A stretch of 64,000 nucleotides of DNA from an uncultured Acidobacteriota bacterium (GCA_903832055.1 CAILAC010000016.1:682001-746000), one strand, 5' to 3'; numbered from the stretch's first letter, positions 35,228-44,797 are shown. Notes: generated from the sequence alone by a model not told the origin. Made by a program: numbers and translations.

Positions 35228-36487
35228 GTGCGGTCCAGAGCGATCCGTTTGCCCAGGAAAATTCGGATATTTGCAATGGGCAGCCTGCTGCTTGCGAGCC
35301 TGGCCTGCAGTCTTTGGTCTGCATCGGCGCAGACACCGGCGACCGCTGCACAATTTGCCGGGTCTGAAAGCTGCAAGGGCTGCCACGCTGAGGCGTATGC
35401 GGGATGGAAACAAACCCGCATGGCCAACATCGTCCGCGACCCCAAGGCCCATCCTGAAGCAGTTCTCGGCGATTTCGCCCATCCCGACCCATTGCGCACC
35501 TTTTCGCTGGAAGATGTCGCGTTTACCTACGGCAGCCGTTGGAAGCAGCGCTACTTCACCAAGCGGGGCGACGAATATTACCCGCTACCCGCTCAGTGGG
35601 ACGTGAAAAAAGGCCGCTGGCTGCCCTACCACGTCGAGAATGGCACCGACTGGTGGACCCCGTTTTATGGCCCCACGAACATGGAGCGTCCAACCGGACC
35701 GACCTGCGACGGCTGCCACAGCGTGAACTACAACATTGAAACCAAACAAGTTACCGAGTGGAACGTAGGCTGCGAAAAATGCCACGGACCAGGCAGCCTT
35801 CACAACGCCCATCCAACCAAAACCAACATCGTCAATCCTGAAACGCTGGACGCCGTCAGCGGCACTGACACCTGCATTCAATGCCACAGCCAGGGCCGTC
35901 CACTCGACAAATCAGTGGCTACGCCGACCCAGGGCCATGCTTATGACTGGCCGGTTGGCTACATTCCCGGCAAGCGCCTGGCCGACTACTGGAAGCTCGA
36001 AGAGCTGAAGCCCGGCGTGACCAATTTTTACCAATTCGCCGACATGACGGGCCATAAAAACCGCATGCAGGGCAACGACTTTGTCCAGAGCAACATGTAC
36101 CACCGCGAGATCCGCTGCTTTGATTGCCACCAGGTACACAGCAACCAGAACACGGCCAACCTGATCGCCGTCGGCAATGCGCTCTGCCTGCAATGCCATA
36201 CGAAGAAGAACCCTGCCGGGCTTCACGGCACAGTCAGCGAACACACCCATCATGCGGCTGGCAGCGCAGGCAGCCAGTGCCTGGCCTGCCACATGCCAAA
36301 GATTGAGCAGACCATCAAGGAAAACTTCGTCAGCGCGCACACCTTCCGGTTCATTACCCCGGCGCAGACTGAACAATCGGGCATCCCCAACCCCTGCACC
36401 AGTTGCCACAAAGACAAGTCCAACCAGTGGGCCACCGATGAGTTGAAGTCCTGGACGACTACCTCGCCTTGGCGGGTGGGGCAGTAG
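35228..36487 (+). CDS. Octaheme c-type cytochrome (exported)
   Basis: A 419-residue protein with a basic N terminus, a signal segment (FAMGSLLLASLACSLWSASAQ) and eight CXXCH haem-binding motifs: CKGCH, CDGCH, CEKCH, CIQCH, CFDCH, CLQCH, CLACH and CTSCH. Histidines such as EHTHHAAG between the sixth and seventh motifs are likely distal ligands. The arrangement resembles the cytochrome c554 / octaheme reductase superfamily, but no lysine-type CXXCK catalytic haem is present, so electron transfer is more likely than nitrite reduction. Periplasmic. No maturation genes are nearby. Confidence 0.9.
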   Translation: MRSRAIRLPRKIRIFAMGSLLLASLACSLWSASAQTPATAAQFAGSESCKGCHAEAYAGWKQTRMANIVRDPKAHPEAVLGDFAHPDPLRTFSLEDVAFTYGSRWKQRYFTKRGDEYYPLPAQWDVKKGRWLPYHVENGTDWWTPFYGPTNMERPTGPTCDGCHSVNYNIETKQVTEWNVGCEKCHGPGSLHNAHPTKTNIVNPETLDAVSGTDTCIQCHSQGRPLDKSVATPTQGHAYDWPVGYIPGKRLADYWKLEELKPGVTNFYQFADMTGHKNRMQGNDFVQSNMYHREIRCFDCHQVHSNQNTANLIAVGNALCLQCHTKKNPAGLHGTVSEHTHHAAGSAGSQCLACHMPKIEQTIKENFVSAHTFRFITPAQTEQSGIPNPCTSCHKDKSNQWATDELKSWTTTSPWRVGQ

Positions 36488-36590
36488 TTTCCAGCCAGGC
36501 TCTCCGGCTGGCCTCCGAGACTCTTCGCTTCCGTTGCAAGACCCGATGATTCTGGTATCGTTCAGTTTCTACTTCAACCGAAACAGCGAC

Positions 36591-36648
36591 TATTCCAATA
36601 TTTGTGTTATTTTGGATTAACAAATATTTTGCTCCACGAATTGGAATA
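36591..36648. promoter_or_regulatory. Nested AT-rich inverted repeats upstream of the first Fic gene
   Basis: TATTCCAAT (36591-36599) is complementary to ATTGGAATA (36640-36648). Inside it AATATTTGT (36597-36605) is complementary to ACAAATATT (36620-36628). TTGTGT (36602-36607) and TATTTT (36625-36630) are 17 bases apart and could be -35/-10. The block ends just before the TTG start favoured for the Fic gene and is far more AT-rich than its surroundings. It is a candidate autoregulatory operator. Confidence 0.55.
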
Positions 36649-36654
36649 AGTACT

Positions 36655-37815
36655 TTGGCAATTCGGCGCATCACCGGTGAATTTCGAACATCCACGACCA
36701 CCGGAGAAACCGTACGTGCGTACGTTCCATTCCCCTTGCCGCCGGACCCAGTCGTCGATTTGTCTAGCCTCTACCTGAGCCTGGACAAAGCAAATCAGGC
36801 TTTGGGCCGGTTGGATGGCTCGATCGCGGTGCTACCCGACGCCAGCCTCTTTCTCTACTTCTATCTTCGAAAGGAAGCTGTGGTCTCTTCGCAGATTGAA
36901 GGGACGCAGTCGACGCTGTCTCAACTGTTGCTCTTCGAAAAGGGACTGGGCACGAGCACATCCATGGATGATCTGGTCGAGACATCCAACTATGTTGCAG
37001 CAATGGAATACGGATTGAAACGCCTCAAGGAGGGCTTTCCGATTTCACTGCGTCTGCTGCGGGAAATTCATGGCGTACTGCTGAGCGGTGGACGTGGTGC
37101 TGAAAAAACGCCGGGTGAGTTTCGCCGCAGCCAGAACTGGATTGGCGGCACGCGCCCTGGCAATGCGCTCTTTGTGCCGCCTCCACCCGAGGCGTTGATG
37201 GAGTGCCTCGATCCTCTGGAGAAATTTCTCTACGATGAGACCCTTCCGTTGCTGGTCAAGTTAGGACTGGCGCATGTGCAGTTTGAGACAATTCACCCAT
37301 TTTTGGATGGCAACGGCCGCCTGGGGCGATTGTTGTTGACTCTCATGCTCTGCGATAGTGGAGTGCTTCGCGAACCGATGCTGTACTTGAGCTTGTATCT
37401 AAAAGTCAACCGAGATCGATATTACGAACTGCTCCAAAAGGTTCGAGTCGAGGGAGTCTGGGAAGAATGGCTGACGTTCTTTATCGATGGCGTAACCCAG
37501 ACCGCCAACCAGGCGTGCGAAGCTGCGCTCGGCTTGATGCAGCTTTTCCGCGAGGACAGCATGAAGATCCGTACCCTTGGAACACAGGCTGGATCAGCCA
37601 CCCAGGTGCACCTGTACCTTCAATCCAATCCGATAAGTTCCATTGGATCGATTTCGAGCACCATTGCAAAGACCGAGACCACGGTCATGACAGCACTCAA
37701 GAATTTACAAACACTTGGCATCGTACGCGAAGGAACTGGGCGCAAGAGAAATCGAATCTTCTTCTACCAGAAGTGCCTGGACCTGATTGGTACGGGTACA
37801 GAACCGCTTCCTTAG
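36655..37815 (+). CDS. Class II Fic protein with C-terminal winged helix (first copy)
   Basis: A 386-residue protein with Fic_N (AYVPFPLPPDP), the Fic core HPFLDGNGRLGR (His214), and a C-terminal winged-helix segment (ISSTIAKTETTVMTALKNLQTLGIV). Fic enzymes transfer AMP or other groups to target proteins. The inhibitory motif S-x-x-x-E-G is present as SSQIEG before the core, marking class II. The TTG at 36655 is favoured (GGAATAAG upstream, family-like N terminus); a GTG at 36604 inside the repeat block is the alternative. Codon and base use look more AT-rich than neighbouring genes, consistent with transfer. No partner gene. Confidence 0.88.
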   Translation: MAIRRITGEFRTSTTTGETVRAYVPFPLPPDPVVDLSSLYLSLDKANQALGRLDGSIAVLPDASLFLYFYLRKEAVVSSQIEGTQSTLSQLLLFEKGLGTSTSMDDLVETSNYVAAMEYGLKRLKEGFPISLRLLREIHGVLLSGGRGAEKTPGEFRRSQNWIGGTRPGNALFVPPPPEALMECLDPLEKFLYDETLPLLVKLGLAHVQFETIHPFLDGNGRLGRLLLTLMLCDSGVLREPMLYLSLYLKVNRDRYYELLQKVRVEGVWEEWLTFFIDGVTQTANQACEAALGLMQLFREDSMKIRTLGTQAGSATQVHLYLQSNPISSIGSISSTIAKTETTVMTALKNLQTLGIVREGTGRKRNRIFFYQKCLDLIGTGTEPLP

Positions 37816-37824
37816 CCGTTCGAT

Positions 37825-39015
37825 CTACCGGTTGTACTTTTTCAGCACCTGTTGCAACTTGTCGTGAGGCAGGGCGTTGACCGTGTGGCCGTCGACGCCG
37901 ACCATGGTTTCCGCGCCGACCATGGCGTTGACGATGGCCTCTTCCGTTGCCTCGACGGTTGCGGTAAAGAGCGGGCTTATCCGCTCGTTTGACACCGTGA
38001 GCACCGCATTCGGACCAGGAACCTTGTCTGCACCAGTGTTGGCCGTGGAGAAGGCGAGGAAGATGTCTCCCGAGCCATTGCCGGAGGTGGAGCCGGTGCG
38101 GGCCAGGCCAAGGGTGGCGCGGTGGGCGAGGCGCTTGAGTTGATGCGGCAAGAGCGGCGCATCGGTCGCGACGACAATGATGATCGAGCCGACGTCGCCA
38201 CTGACTTCATCGCCGGGCGGCGACAGCGAGGGTTTGGCCATCGCGTAGGGAACGCCCTCGGGCAGCTCTTTGCCCACGGGCACTCCGGCGACTGTAAGCT
38301 GCGGTCGGCGGCCACAGTTGCACTGCACCAGAACGCCGACGGTGTAGCCGCCAAGTTCCTTGCTAAGCACGCGAGAGGCTGTTCCGGTACCGCCCTTGAA
38401 GCCGTAGCAGACCATGCCGGTGCCGCCGCCGACATTGCCCTCTGGAACTGCGCCGCCATGCGCTCCGTCGAGCGCCGAGAATACGTGCTCGGGCTTCACG
38501 TGAAAGCCGTTGATGTCGTTGAGAAAGCCGTCAAAGGTTTCCGCGACAACGGGCAGCGACCAGGCCTGTTTTGACGCGCCGTGCTTGAGACCCCAGGCGA
38601 TGAAGGAGTCGCGCACCGTGCCGACGCTGTGGGTGTTGGTGATGCCGACCGGGCCTTCGAGGAAGCCGCCCTCGTCCACCCACGTCGTGCCGGTCATCTC
38701 GCCATTGCCGTTGAGGCTGAACCAGGCGGCGTAGACCGGCTCGGTCTCGGCCTTGCCGCGAGGCAGAACGACGGTGACGCCGGTCCGGACCGGGCCTTCG
38801 CCGACCCTGAGCGCGCCTTCGCCAGTGATGAGGGTGGTTGAACCGACTTCAACTCCTGCGACATCGGTGATTGCGTTAAGCCGGCCGGGAGTTCCATCAA
38901 AAGGGACGCCAAGGTCACGGGCGCGAGGCTTTGCCTCAGCCGACGTTGGAGTTTGAGCGAGGCAGGCGCATGGAGCAAGCAGGGAGAGCAGCAGGCAGGC
39001 AAGACGTAAACGCAT
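37825..39015 (-). CDS. P1-family (DmpA/BapA type) aminopeptidase, exported
   Basis: A 396-residue protein with a signal peptide (LLLSLLAPCACLAQ). It is an S58/P1 N-terminal nucleophile hydrolase that self-cleaves into two chains, like DmpA and beta-peptidyl aminopeptidases. The start RDLGVPFDGTPGRLNAITDVAGVEVG is diagnostic. The cleavage region is GGGTGMVCYGFKGGTGTASR, where DmpA places its Gly-Ser junction; here the residues around the cut are Thr/Ala-Ser. DNGS-like TGSTSGNGSGD follows. It converges with the Fic gene, stops nine bases apart. Confidence 0.88.
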   Translation of the reverse strand: MRLRLACLLLSLLAPCACLAQTPTSAEAKPRARDLGVPFDGTPGRLNAITDVAGVEVGSTTLITGEGALRVGEGPVRTGVTVVLPRGKAETEPVYAAWFSLNGNGEMTGTTWVDEGGFLEGPVGITNTHSVGTVRDSFIAWGLKHGASKQAWSLPVVAETFDGFLNDINGFHVKPEHVFSALDGAHGGAVPEGNVGGGTGMVCYGFKGGTGTASRVLSKELGGYTVGVLVQCNCGRRPQLTVAGVPVGKELPEGVPYAMAKPSLSPPGDEVSGDVGSIIIVVATDAPLLPHQLKRLAHRATLGLARTGSTSGNGSGDIFLAFSTANTGADKVPGPNAVLTVSNERISPLFTATVEATEEAIVNAMVGAETMVGVDGHTVNALPHDKLQQVLKKYNR

Positions 39016-39075
39016 ACGAAACTCTATCCCAGCTTGCGGCCTGCGTGAACAACGAATGCGGAAACCTGCAAATTT

Positions 39076-41034
39076 CTAGCCCGCGAGTTCACCCACCTGC
39101 TGCTTGCCCTGGATTCGAATACTTACGTGCACCAGCCCGAGAGCAGCCGGGGTAACGCCGGGAATGCGGCTGGCCTGGCCAATGGTCTGCGGACGCACAC
39201 GGCCCAGCTTCTCCTGCATTTCTCGCGAAAGCCCGCTAATGGTCGTGTAGTTGAGCCACTCGGGAATAGGGACGCCTTCGGCTTCTTTCAGCTTGAGAAT
39301 GGCCTTCTTCTGCTGCTCAAGGTAGCCGGCAAACTTGATCTCGGTTTCGACTGCCCTTGCCTCGTTGCGTGGCACGGCGGTGAGACGTTCTCCGTCGGTT
39401 TCGGCAACGTAGTCGGCGAGCAGCGGGTCGTGGGCCAGTTGCGGGGCGAGGGCGCGCAGCACCTGTTCAATGCCGACCTCGGGGCGCTTGAGCAGTTGCG
39501 CCCAGGTCTGGCCGGTGATGGCGCTGAATTCAATCTCGTTAAACGTCGCAGACAGGCCAGCGGAATCCACCTTCTTTGCCGTGAGCAGCGCAGCGAGCGC
39601 GGCCATGCGGGCCTGCTTCTGCTCGTATTCTGCCCAGGCCTCGTCGCCGATCAGGCCAAGCTTCCGGCCATAGGGCGTGAGGCGGCGGTCGGCGTTGTCG
39701 ATGCGCAGGTGCAGGCGAAATTCGGCACGCGAGGTGAACATGCGGTAAGGCTCGTTGGTGCCCTTTGAAATGAGGTCGTCGATGAGAATGCCGGTGTAAC
39801 CTTCCGTCCGATCGAGGGTGAATGGCGGCTCCCCCTGGAGCTTGAGCGCGGCGTTGATGCCGGCCATGATGCCCTGGCAAGCTGCCTCTTCATAGCCGCT
39901 GGTGCCGTTGATCTGCCCGGCGAGGTAGAGGCCCTCCATCGACTTGACCTTGAGCGAACGGTCGAGCTCGGTGGCGTCGACTGAGTCGTATTCGATGGCG
40001 TAGCCGGGGCGCAGCATTTCGGCGTTTTCGAGGCCGGGAATGGAGCGCACGATCTGGAACTGCACCTCCATCGGCAGCGAAGTGCTCATGCCGTTGACGT
40101 AGACCTCGTGGGTGTTAAGCCCCTCTGGTTCCAGGAAGAACTGGTGCTGCGTCTTTTCGGGGAACTTGACGATCTTGTCTTCAATCGACGGGCAGTAGCG
40201 GGGGCCAATGCCCTCGATCTGCCCCGAATACATGGCCGAGCGCCCGACGTTGTCGCGGATAATCTGCAGCGTCTCAGGCGTGGTGAAGGCGATGTGGCAG
40301 CTGATCTGGCGCTGGACAATCCTCTTTGTTCTGAAGCTGAAGGGCGTAGGCTCGGGGTCGCCGGGCTGCTCTTCGAATGCGGCCCAGTTGATGGTCCGGC
40401 CATCAAGGCGCGGCGGCGTCCCGGTCTTGAGGCGGGAGGTACGCAGGCCAAGGCGGCGCAGTGCCTCGCCCAGGAGCACCGAGGCCGGCTCGCCGCTGCG
40501 GCCGGCGGGGTAGCGCTCTTCGCCGCAGTGGATGAGGCCGTTCAGAAAGGTGCCGGTCGTGATAATGGTCGCGCCGGCGAGTAGTTGGCGCCCGTCGCGA
40601 AGCTTGAGGCCCAGAACGCGGCGCTTTTCACCTTCCCCACTTTCGAGGACCAGATCGATGGCTTCGGCCTGCTTGATGTGCAGGTTGGGCTGGGCTTCGA
40701 GCACCTCGCGCATTTTTACGCGGTAGAGCTGCTTGTCGCACTGGGCGCGGGGGCTCCAGACGGCGGGGCCGCGGGAGGTATTGAGCAGGCGGAACTGGAT
40801 GCCGACAGCGTCGGCCACCTCTCCCATGACGCCGCCGAGCGCGTCCACTTCGCGGACCAGATGCCCTTTGGCGATGCCGCCGATGGCCGGATTGCAGCTC
40901 ATCTGGGCGATCAGGTCGAGGTTCATGGTGATGATCGCCGTCTTGAGGCCCATGCGCGCGGCGGCCATGGCGGCTTCGCAGCCAGCATGGCCCGCGCCGA
41001 CAACGGCGACGTCGAATTGTTCAGTAAAGCTCAT
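39076..41034 (-). CDS. mnmG: tRNA uridine-5-carboxymethylaminomethyl modification enzyme MnmG
   Basis: MnmG (GidA, 652 residues) is the FAD-dependent partner of MnmE that modifies U34 in several tRNAs. The FAD loop is [19 protein letters not shown] at the N terminus; [23 protein letters not shown] and the [11 protein letters not shown] segment are diagnostic. The C-terminal helical domain that contacts MnmE ends normally. Upstream on the minus strand, TAGAAT lies eight bases before the ATG and there is no Shine-Dalgarno, so the mRNA may be leaderless. The rsmG/parAB genes often found beside mnmG are absent here. Confidence 0.96.
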   Translation of the reverse strand: MSFTEQFDVAVVGAGHAGCEAAMAAARMGLKTAIITMNLDLIAQMSCNPAIGGIAKGHLVREVDALGGVMGEVADAVGIQFRLLNTSRGPAVWSPRAQCDKQLYRVKMREVLEAQPNLHIKQAEAIDLVLESGEGEKRRVLGLKLRDGRQLLAGATIITTGTFLNGLIHCGEERYPAGRSGEPASVLLGEALRRLGLRTSRLKTGTPPRLDGRTINWAAFEEQPGDPEPTPFSFRTKRIVQRQISCHIAFTTPETLQIIRDNVGRSAMYSGQIEGIGPRYCPSIEDKIVKFPEKTQHQFFLEPEGLNTHEVYVNGMSTSLPMEVQFQIVRSIPGLENAEMLRPGYAIEYDSVDATELDRSLKVKSMEGLYLAGQINGTSGYEEAACQGIMAGINAALKLQGEPPFTLDRTEGYTGILIDDLISKGTNEPYRMFTSRAEFRLHLRIDNADRRLTPYGRKLGLIGDEAWAEYEQKQARMAALAALLTAKKVDSAGLSATFNEIEFSAITGQTWAQLLKRPEVGIEQVLRALAPQLAHDPLLADYVAETDGERLTAVPRNEARAVETEIKFAGYLEQQKKAILKLKEAEGVPIPEWLNYTTISGLSREMQEKLGRVRPQTIGQASRIPGVTPAALGLVHVSIRIQGKQQVGELAG

Positions 41035-41385
41035 TGCTTTTTATTCTACGGATTTGCCGGTTTTTGCGCTGAAGCTTGCTTTGAGATACAGGAAAATCGC
41101 GTCCACTCAAAAGTCGCGAAAAGGGTATTCAATCCGAAAAAAGGGGGGGGGTAGGGTGTTTTTGCGATAAATTCAACGTAAACCTCTTTTAATGAATGGC
41201 TTACGAGGTGGTTACCAGGCGCATTTTGTGCGTTTTTTGCTGTCTTTTCTGAGCTCTACCGGTACAGGGGCGGTGAAAGCGTGGTGCAAAAGAGAGGGGT
41301 TTGACCCACCTTTTTCAGTGTATGCCGGGGGTGCGTAATTATCGGCAAATGAGTTGCCTGAGCCAAAGAAGCCATGCTTCAACAA
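41035..41385. other. Intergenic region upstream of mnmG with a nine-G tract
   Basis: About 350 bases without a supportable gene. It contains an A6-G9 homopolymer junction (G-run 41143-41151), several T- and A-rich runs and GC-rich islands. A promoter for mnmG (TAGAAT, minus strand) should lie at its left end. Nothing else is recognised. Confidence 0.5.
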
Positions 41386-41862
41386 TTACTTCCATGCCCC
41401 CAGTAATTGCCGCACCAGCACCAGTTGGCCGACATGGTAGGCATTGTGGTCGGCGATGAGCATCGCCTCGCGCAAAATGGTCTGGCCGGTGCCGTGCGGA
41501 ATGGGGGCGAAGAGATCTGTGGCATCATCCATGATCAGCGCGCACATCTCCTGCAAATCCTGGCGGTAGGCGGCGAGGCTGTCTTCCCAGGCGGTGTCGC
41601 TGGGCGGCGCGGGAGTTTCAGGCCAGTAGTCGGTCGGCCAGCGGCGCTCCTGATAATCCGGATTGCGTGAAAAGTCGAGGATGTCCCATTGCGCGATGCG
41701 GAGATGTTCGAGCAGTTCCCAGGGCGAATGGTCGGCTCCGGCAGGGCGCTGGCCGCGCAGGTTGGGGGGCAGACTCTTGACCGCCGCTTCAAAATCAGCA
41801 TGGGCCTCATTGGAATGGAGCAATTGAACGAGTTGCTGGCGCAGGGCGGCGTTGTGGGGCAT
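41386..41862 (-). CDS. DinB-superfamily four-helix metal protein
   Basis: A 158-residue DinB/YfiT-like protein, a four-helix bundle that usually holds one metal through three histidines. The ligands are visible: His in SPWELLEHLRIAQ and the pair in ADHNAYHVGQ. Proteins of this fold include bacillithiol transferases and hydrolases, and the substrate cannot be deduced. The ATG at 41862 has GGAG nine bases upstream and gives a typical start; the frame continues 30 unconserved codons further up. Isolated on the minus strand. Confidence 0.86.
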   Translation of the reverse strand: MPHNAALRQQLVQLLHSNEAHADFEAAVKSLPPNLRGQRPAGADHSPWELLEHLRIAQWDILDFSRNPDYQERRWPTDYWPETPAPPSDTAWEDSLAAYRQDLQEMCALIMDDATDLFAPIPHGTGQTILREAMLIADHNAYHVGQLVLVRQLLGAWK

Positions 41863-42024
41863 GGGTGAGGTCTCCGTTTCGAATCGAAACCGATTGTATC
41901 GGGAATGGGGTTGCGGTGTTGTTGTGAAAAGCGTAGCGCGAGGCAAACGCATGAATGAAAGTTGCGGCTTTTCGGAACCGATTGGTCGGGCCTTCAGCGC
42001 TCAAATCCATGATGCTCTCAGTGA

Positions 42025-42097
42025 CCCAGCCCGATGGGCTGGGCTGGTATAGCGGCGCGCCTTTGGCGCTTGGGTGAAGCAGATTCCCTGCGGGAAT
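42025..42097. repeat. Cluster of three perfect hairpins in the DinB / GloVer divergent region
   Basis: Three short perfect hairpins follow one another. CCCAGCCC-GAT-GGGCTGGG spans 42025-42043, GCGCC-TTT-GGCGC spans 42057-42069 and ATTCCC-TGC-GGGAAT spans 42083-42097. An A/G/C-rich tail runs to about 42140. No terminator is needed in a divergent gap, so a REP-like dispersed repeat is more likely. The rest of the 482-base gap (41863-42344) shows no gene; a minus-strand frame over it overlaps the DinB gene and is not accepted. Confidence 0.5.
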
Positions 42098-42344
42098 GAC
42101 AGAAAGAGAAGCAAGAACAAGGGCAAATGCAACGGCGGATACGGTGGTGGAGCGCGCTTGAAGAATTAACTTCATTCTGGCTGTAACGATTTCGCGAAGT
42201 CTGCCACATACCATGCAGAGCGCACAGGAAAGTTCCTGACCGAGTCTGGTTTGCGCGCCAACAATCGCAGCACCGCATTCCCCTTGCGCGAACCGAATCG
42301 TTTCCCCGCCAAGAGCCCGGAACTACCGAATCAGGAGAATTTCC

Positions 42345-44696
42345 ATGCGTTTCATCACTTCTGCAAAGCCACTGGTCGCGTCTGCGCTCACTTTGCTCTC
42401 TATCTTGTTGACGACTGCTGCCGCACATGCGACGACGGCGGCAGAGACCGTGATCTTCACCTTTGCCAACTCTGACTTTCCCTCGCAACTGATGCAGGCG
42501 AGCGATGGCAACCTCTACGGAACTAGTCCCTCGGGCGGGAGCGGGCATGGCTATGTTTTTCAACTGACACCGGGCGGAGCGCGGACGGTGATCTACAACT
42601 TTGCCAATGGAGCCGACGGCGGCGCGCCGATGGCCAGCCTGATCGAGGGCAACGACGGCAACCTTTACGGCGCCAACACGACTGGCGGGCTGGGCAATGG
42701 CATCCTCTTTAGAATGGCGCTGAGCGGCGCGATCACGCCGCTGCATTCCTTCACGGCGGCGACGGACGGAAGCAGCGCAGGGGCGCTGATCGAGAACAAT
42801 GCCGGCGATATTTTTGGCGCGGCGACGGTGGGTGGCGGCTCCAATGCTGGAACGGTGTTTGAATACACACACCTTGGCGTCTTCCAACTGGTGCATACCT
42901 TTACCGGAATCAGCCCGGATGGCTCGCTGCCGAACACGCAACTGCTGCAGGCGAGCGACGGGCTGATCTATGGAGTCACGCGGCGAGGCGGAGCCAGCGG
43001 CAACGGCGGCTCGATCTTCCGCTTTGACCCGGCCAGCTTTGCCTCCTTTGCGACGATTGGCTCCTTTCCCCCGACCGGCCAGTCTGACCCGAACTACAAC
43101 CCTGCGTATGGCCTCACCGAGGGCCAGGACGGCGCGCTCTATGGGCTGACGGCAGAAGGTGGTTTGGGCTATGGATCGATCTTCAAGGTCGTTCCCGGCG
43201 CGGTGCCGACTGTGACACTGGACCTCTACGACCTGCACAATTCTTCTGAAGGCGGGTTGCCTGCTTCGGGGCTCTTTCTGGGCGGAGATGGCAATTTCTA
43301 TGGCACGACGAGCTCGTATGGCCCGGGCTCGATTGTCCCGAGCGGGCCGCCGAACGGAACGTTTTTCCAGTTCATCCCCTCAGGTTCGGGGACGTTGACT
43401 ACCCTGGTTGGGTTTTCGCAGCCCAACGGCAATGCCAATGGAACACCGCTCGAAGCGGCTGACGGCAACTTCTACGGCCCGGCGCAGTGGCAGATGTTCA
43501 AGATGGTAGCCTCGCCCGGCGTTCCGGCACCGGTAACGCTGACGGCGACAGCGGCCACGATCACGCTCGGCCAGAGTTTTACGGTGGATTGGAACGTGAC
43601 CAACGCCTTTAGCCAGACGACACAGAACTGCTGGGCGCACGGTGGCTGGTCGGGCAGCAAGGCGCTCAGCGGCAGCCAACTGGTGACTCCGGCGGCGACG
43701 GGAACATTGAACTATGCGCTCACGTGCGGCGGTGTTGAGAGTGGATGGGTGATGGTGGTGGTCAATCCTGTACCCGTGACGCAGACGGCGACCCCGGTAA
43801 TCTCGCCGGCCGGTGGCACGTTTTATGGGCCGCACGACTATACGATTTCTGACGCGACGCCGGGTGCAACCATCTACTACACCACCAACGGTACGACGCC
43901 GACGACGGCCTCGCCGATCTGGAACGGGATTCCCAAGGTGATCGATGTAACCACGACCATCAAGGCGATTGCACTGGCCAGCCCGCTGACAGTGAGCAAC
44001 CAGGCTGCGGCGACACTGACCATCAGCAACGCCTATCGCACCTGCGCGATTACCTATATTGACGGCTTTCACGCGAACGCGAACCTGGTGCTCAACCATG
44101 GAGCGACGATTGTCGGCAATATTCTGGACCTGACCAACGGCACGCAAAACCAAAATACCAGCGCCTTTGCCCTGCCGAGGATTCCGGTAGCGGTCTTTAC
44201 GACCAGCTTCCGCTTCCGCTTTCTGAACGCCACGCCGACGTCGGCGGATGGCTTTACCTTTACCGTGCAGGCCAACAGCCCCAACGCTCTGGGAGCACCG
44301 GCAGGCGGCCTTGGCTACCAGGGAATTGCCCACAGCGCGGCGCTGAAATTTGACCTGCATAACAACGCAGGTGAGGGCAGTAACTCGGTGGGGGTCTACT
44401 TTGGCGGCGCGATTCCGACGCTGCCGTCGGTTGACATTACGTCGAGCGGGATCAACCTGCACAGTGGCGACATTCTGCTGGCGAACGTGACGTGGGATAG
44501 CAAGTTCATGACGCTGGACCTGACGGATACGGTGACTGCCAAGCACTTCAACCACACGTTCGCGCTGCCTGCGGCCAGCCCCTTTGGTGTGCCGACGGCG
44601 TATGCCGGGTTTACTGCGGGAACGGGGGCGCTGACCTCGACGGCGCAGATACTGCAGTGGACGCTCGAGAGTGCGGGTGCCTGCGGCACAAACTAG
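42345..44696 (+). CDS. Secreted GloVer-repeat protein with CHB_HEX_C and L-type lectin-like domains
   Basis: A 783-residue exported protein. After a signal peptide come many copies of the roughly 50-residue GloVer repeat (units such as SDGNLYGTSPSGG, NDGNLYGANTTGG, GGDGNFYGTTSSYG), predicted to form a propeller. Next is a chitobiase/hexosaminidase C-terminal-type module (TPVISPAGGTF with TPGATIYYTTNGTTPT). Last is a legume-lectin-like domain (FRFRFLNATPTSADGFTFTVQ, HSAALKFDLHNN). It probably binds polysaccharide outside the cell. AGGAG lies seven bases before the ATG. A terminator follows. Confidence 0.88.
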   Translation: MRFITSAKPLVASALTLLSILLTTAAAHATTAAETVIFTFANSDFPSQLMQASDGNLYGTSPSGGSGHGYVFQLTPGGARTVIYNFANGADGGAPMASLIEGNDGNLYGANTTGGLGNGILFRMALSGAITPLHSFTAATDGSSAGALIENNAGDIFGAATVGGGSNAGTVFEYTHLGVFQLVHTFTGISPDGSLPNTQLLQASDGLIYGVTRRGGASGNGGSIFRFDPASFASFATIGSFPPTGQSDPNYNPAYGLTEGQDGALYGLTAEGGLGYGSIFKVVPGAVPTVTLDLYDLHNSSEGGLPASGLFLGGDGNFYGTTSSYGPGSIVPSGPPNGTFFQFIPSGSGTLTTLVGFSQPNGNANGTPLEAADGNFYGPAQWQMFKMVASPGVPAPVTLTATAATITLGQSFTVDWNVTNAFSQTTQNCWAHGGWSGSKALSGSQLVTPAATGTLNYALTCGGVESGWVMVVVNPVPVTQTATPVISPAGGTFYGPHDYTISDATPGATIYYTTNGTTPTTASPIWNGIPKVIDVTTTIKAIALASPLTVSNQAAATLTISNAYRTCAITYIDGFHANANLVLNHGATIVGNILDLTNGTQNQNTSAFALPRIPVAVFTTSFRFRFLNATPTSADGFTFTVQANSPNALGAPAGGLGYQGIAHSAALKFDLHNNAGEGSNSVGVYFGGAIPTLPSVDITSSGINLHSGDILLANVTWDSKFMTLDLTDTVTAKHFNHTFALPAASPFGVPTAYAGFTAGTGALTSTAQILQWTLESAGACGTN

Positions 44697-44715
44697 TTGA
44701 TTTGCGGATTTCGTT

Positions 44716-44752
44716 GAGTCGCTCGCTTCCAGGGCCGGGCGACTCTTTTTTT
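44716..44752 (+). terminator. Terminator after the GloVer/lectin gene
   Basis: GAGTCGC (44716-44722) and GCGACTC (44739-44745) form the stem around a 16-base loop, followed directly by seven T residues. Confidence 0.82.
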
Positions 44753-44797
44753 CGCTTCGACAATCCGATTCACCCACCTGCGCGCGGAGGGTTTATC

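Noticed and set aside
41807-42214. Minus-strand frame that starts like a signal peptide
   Set aside because: It runs through the hairpin cluster and overlaps the DinB gene by 56 bases; its translation beyond the first 35 residues has no pattern.
42345-44696. Repeats in the GloVer gene as a DNA-level tandem repeat
   Set aside because: The repetition is at protein level only; nucleotide units are too diverged to be a DNA repeat.
43380-44777. Long minus-strand open frame opposite the GloVer/lectin gene
   Set aside because: The translation is Arg-rich without any recognisable domain, and it is antisense to a well-supported secreted protein.
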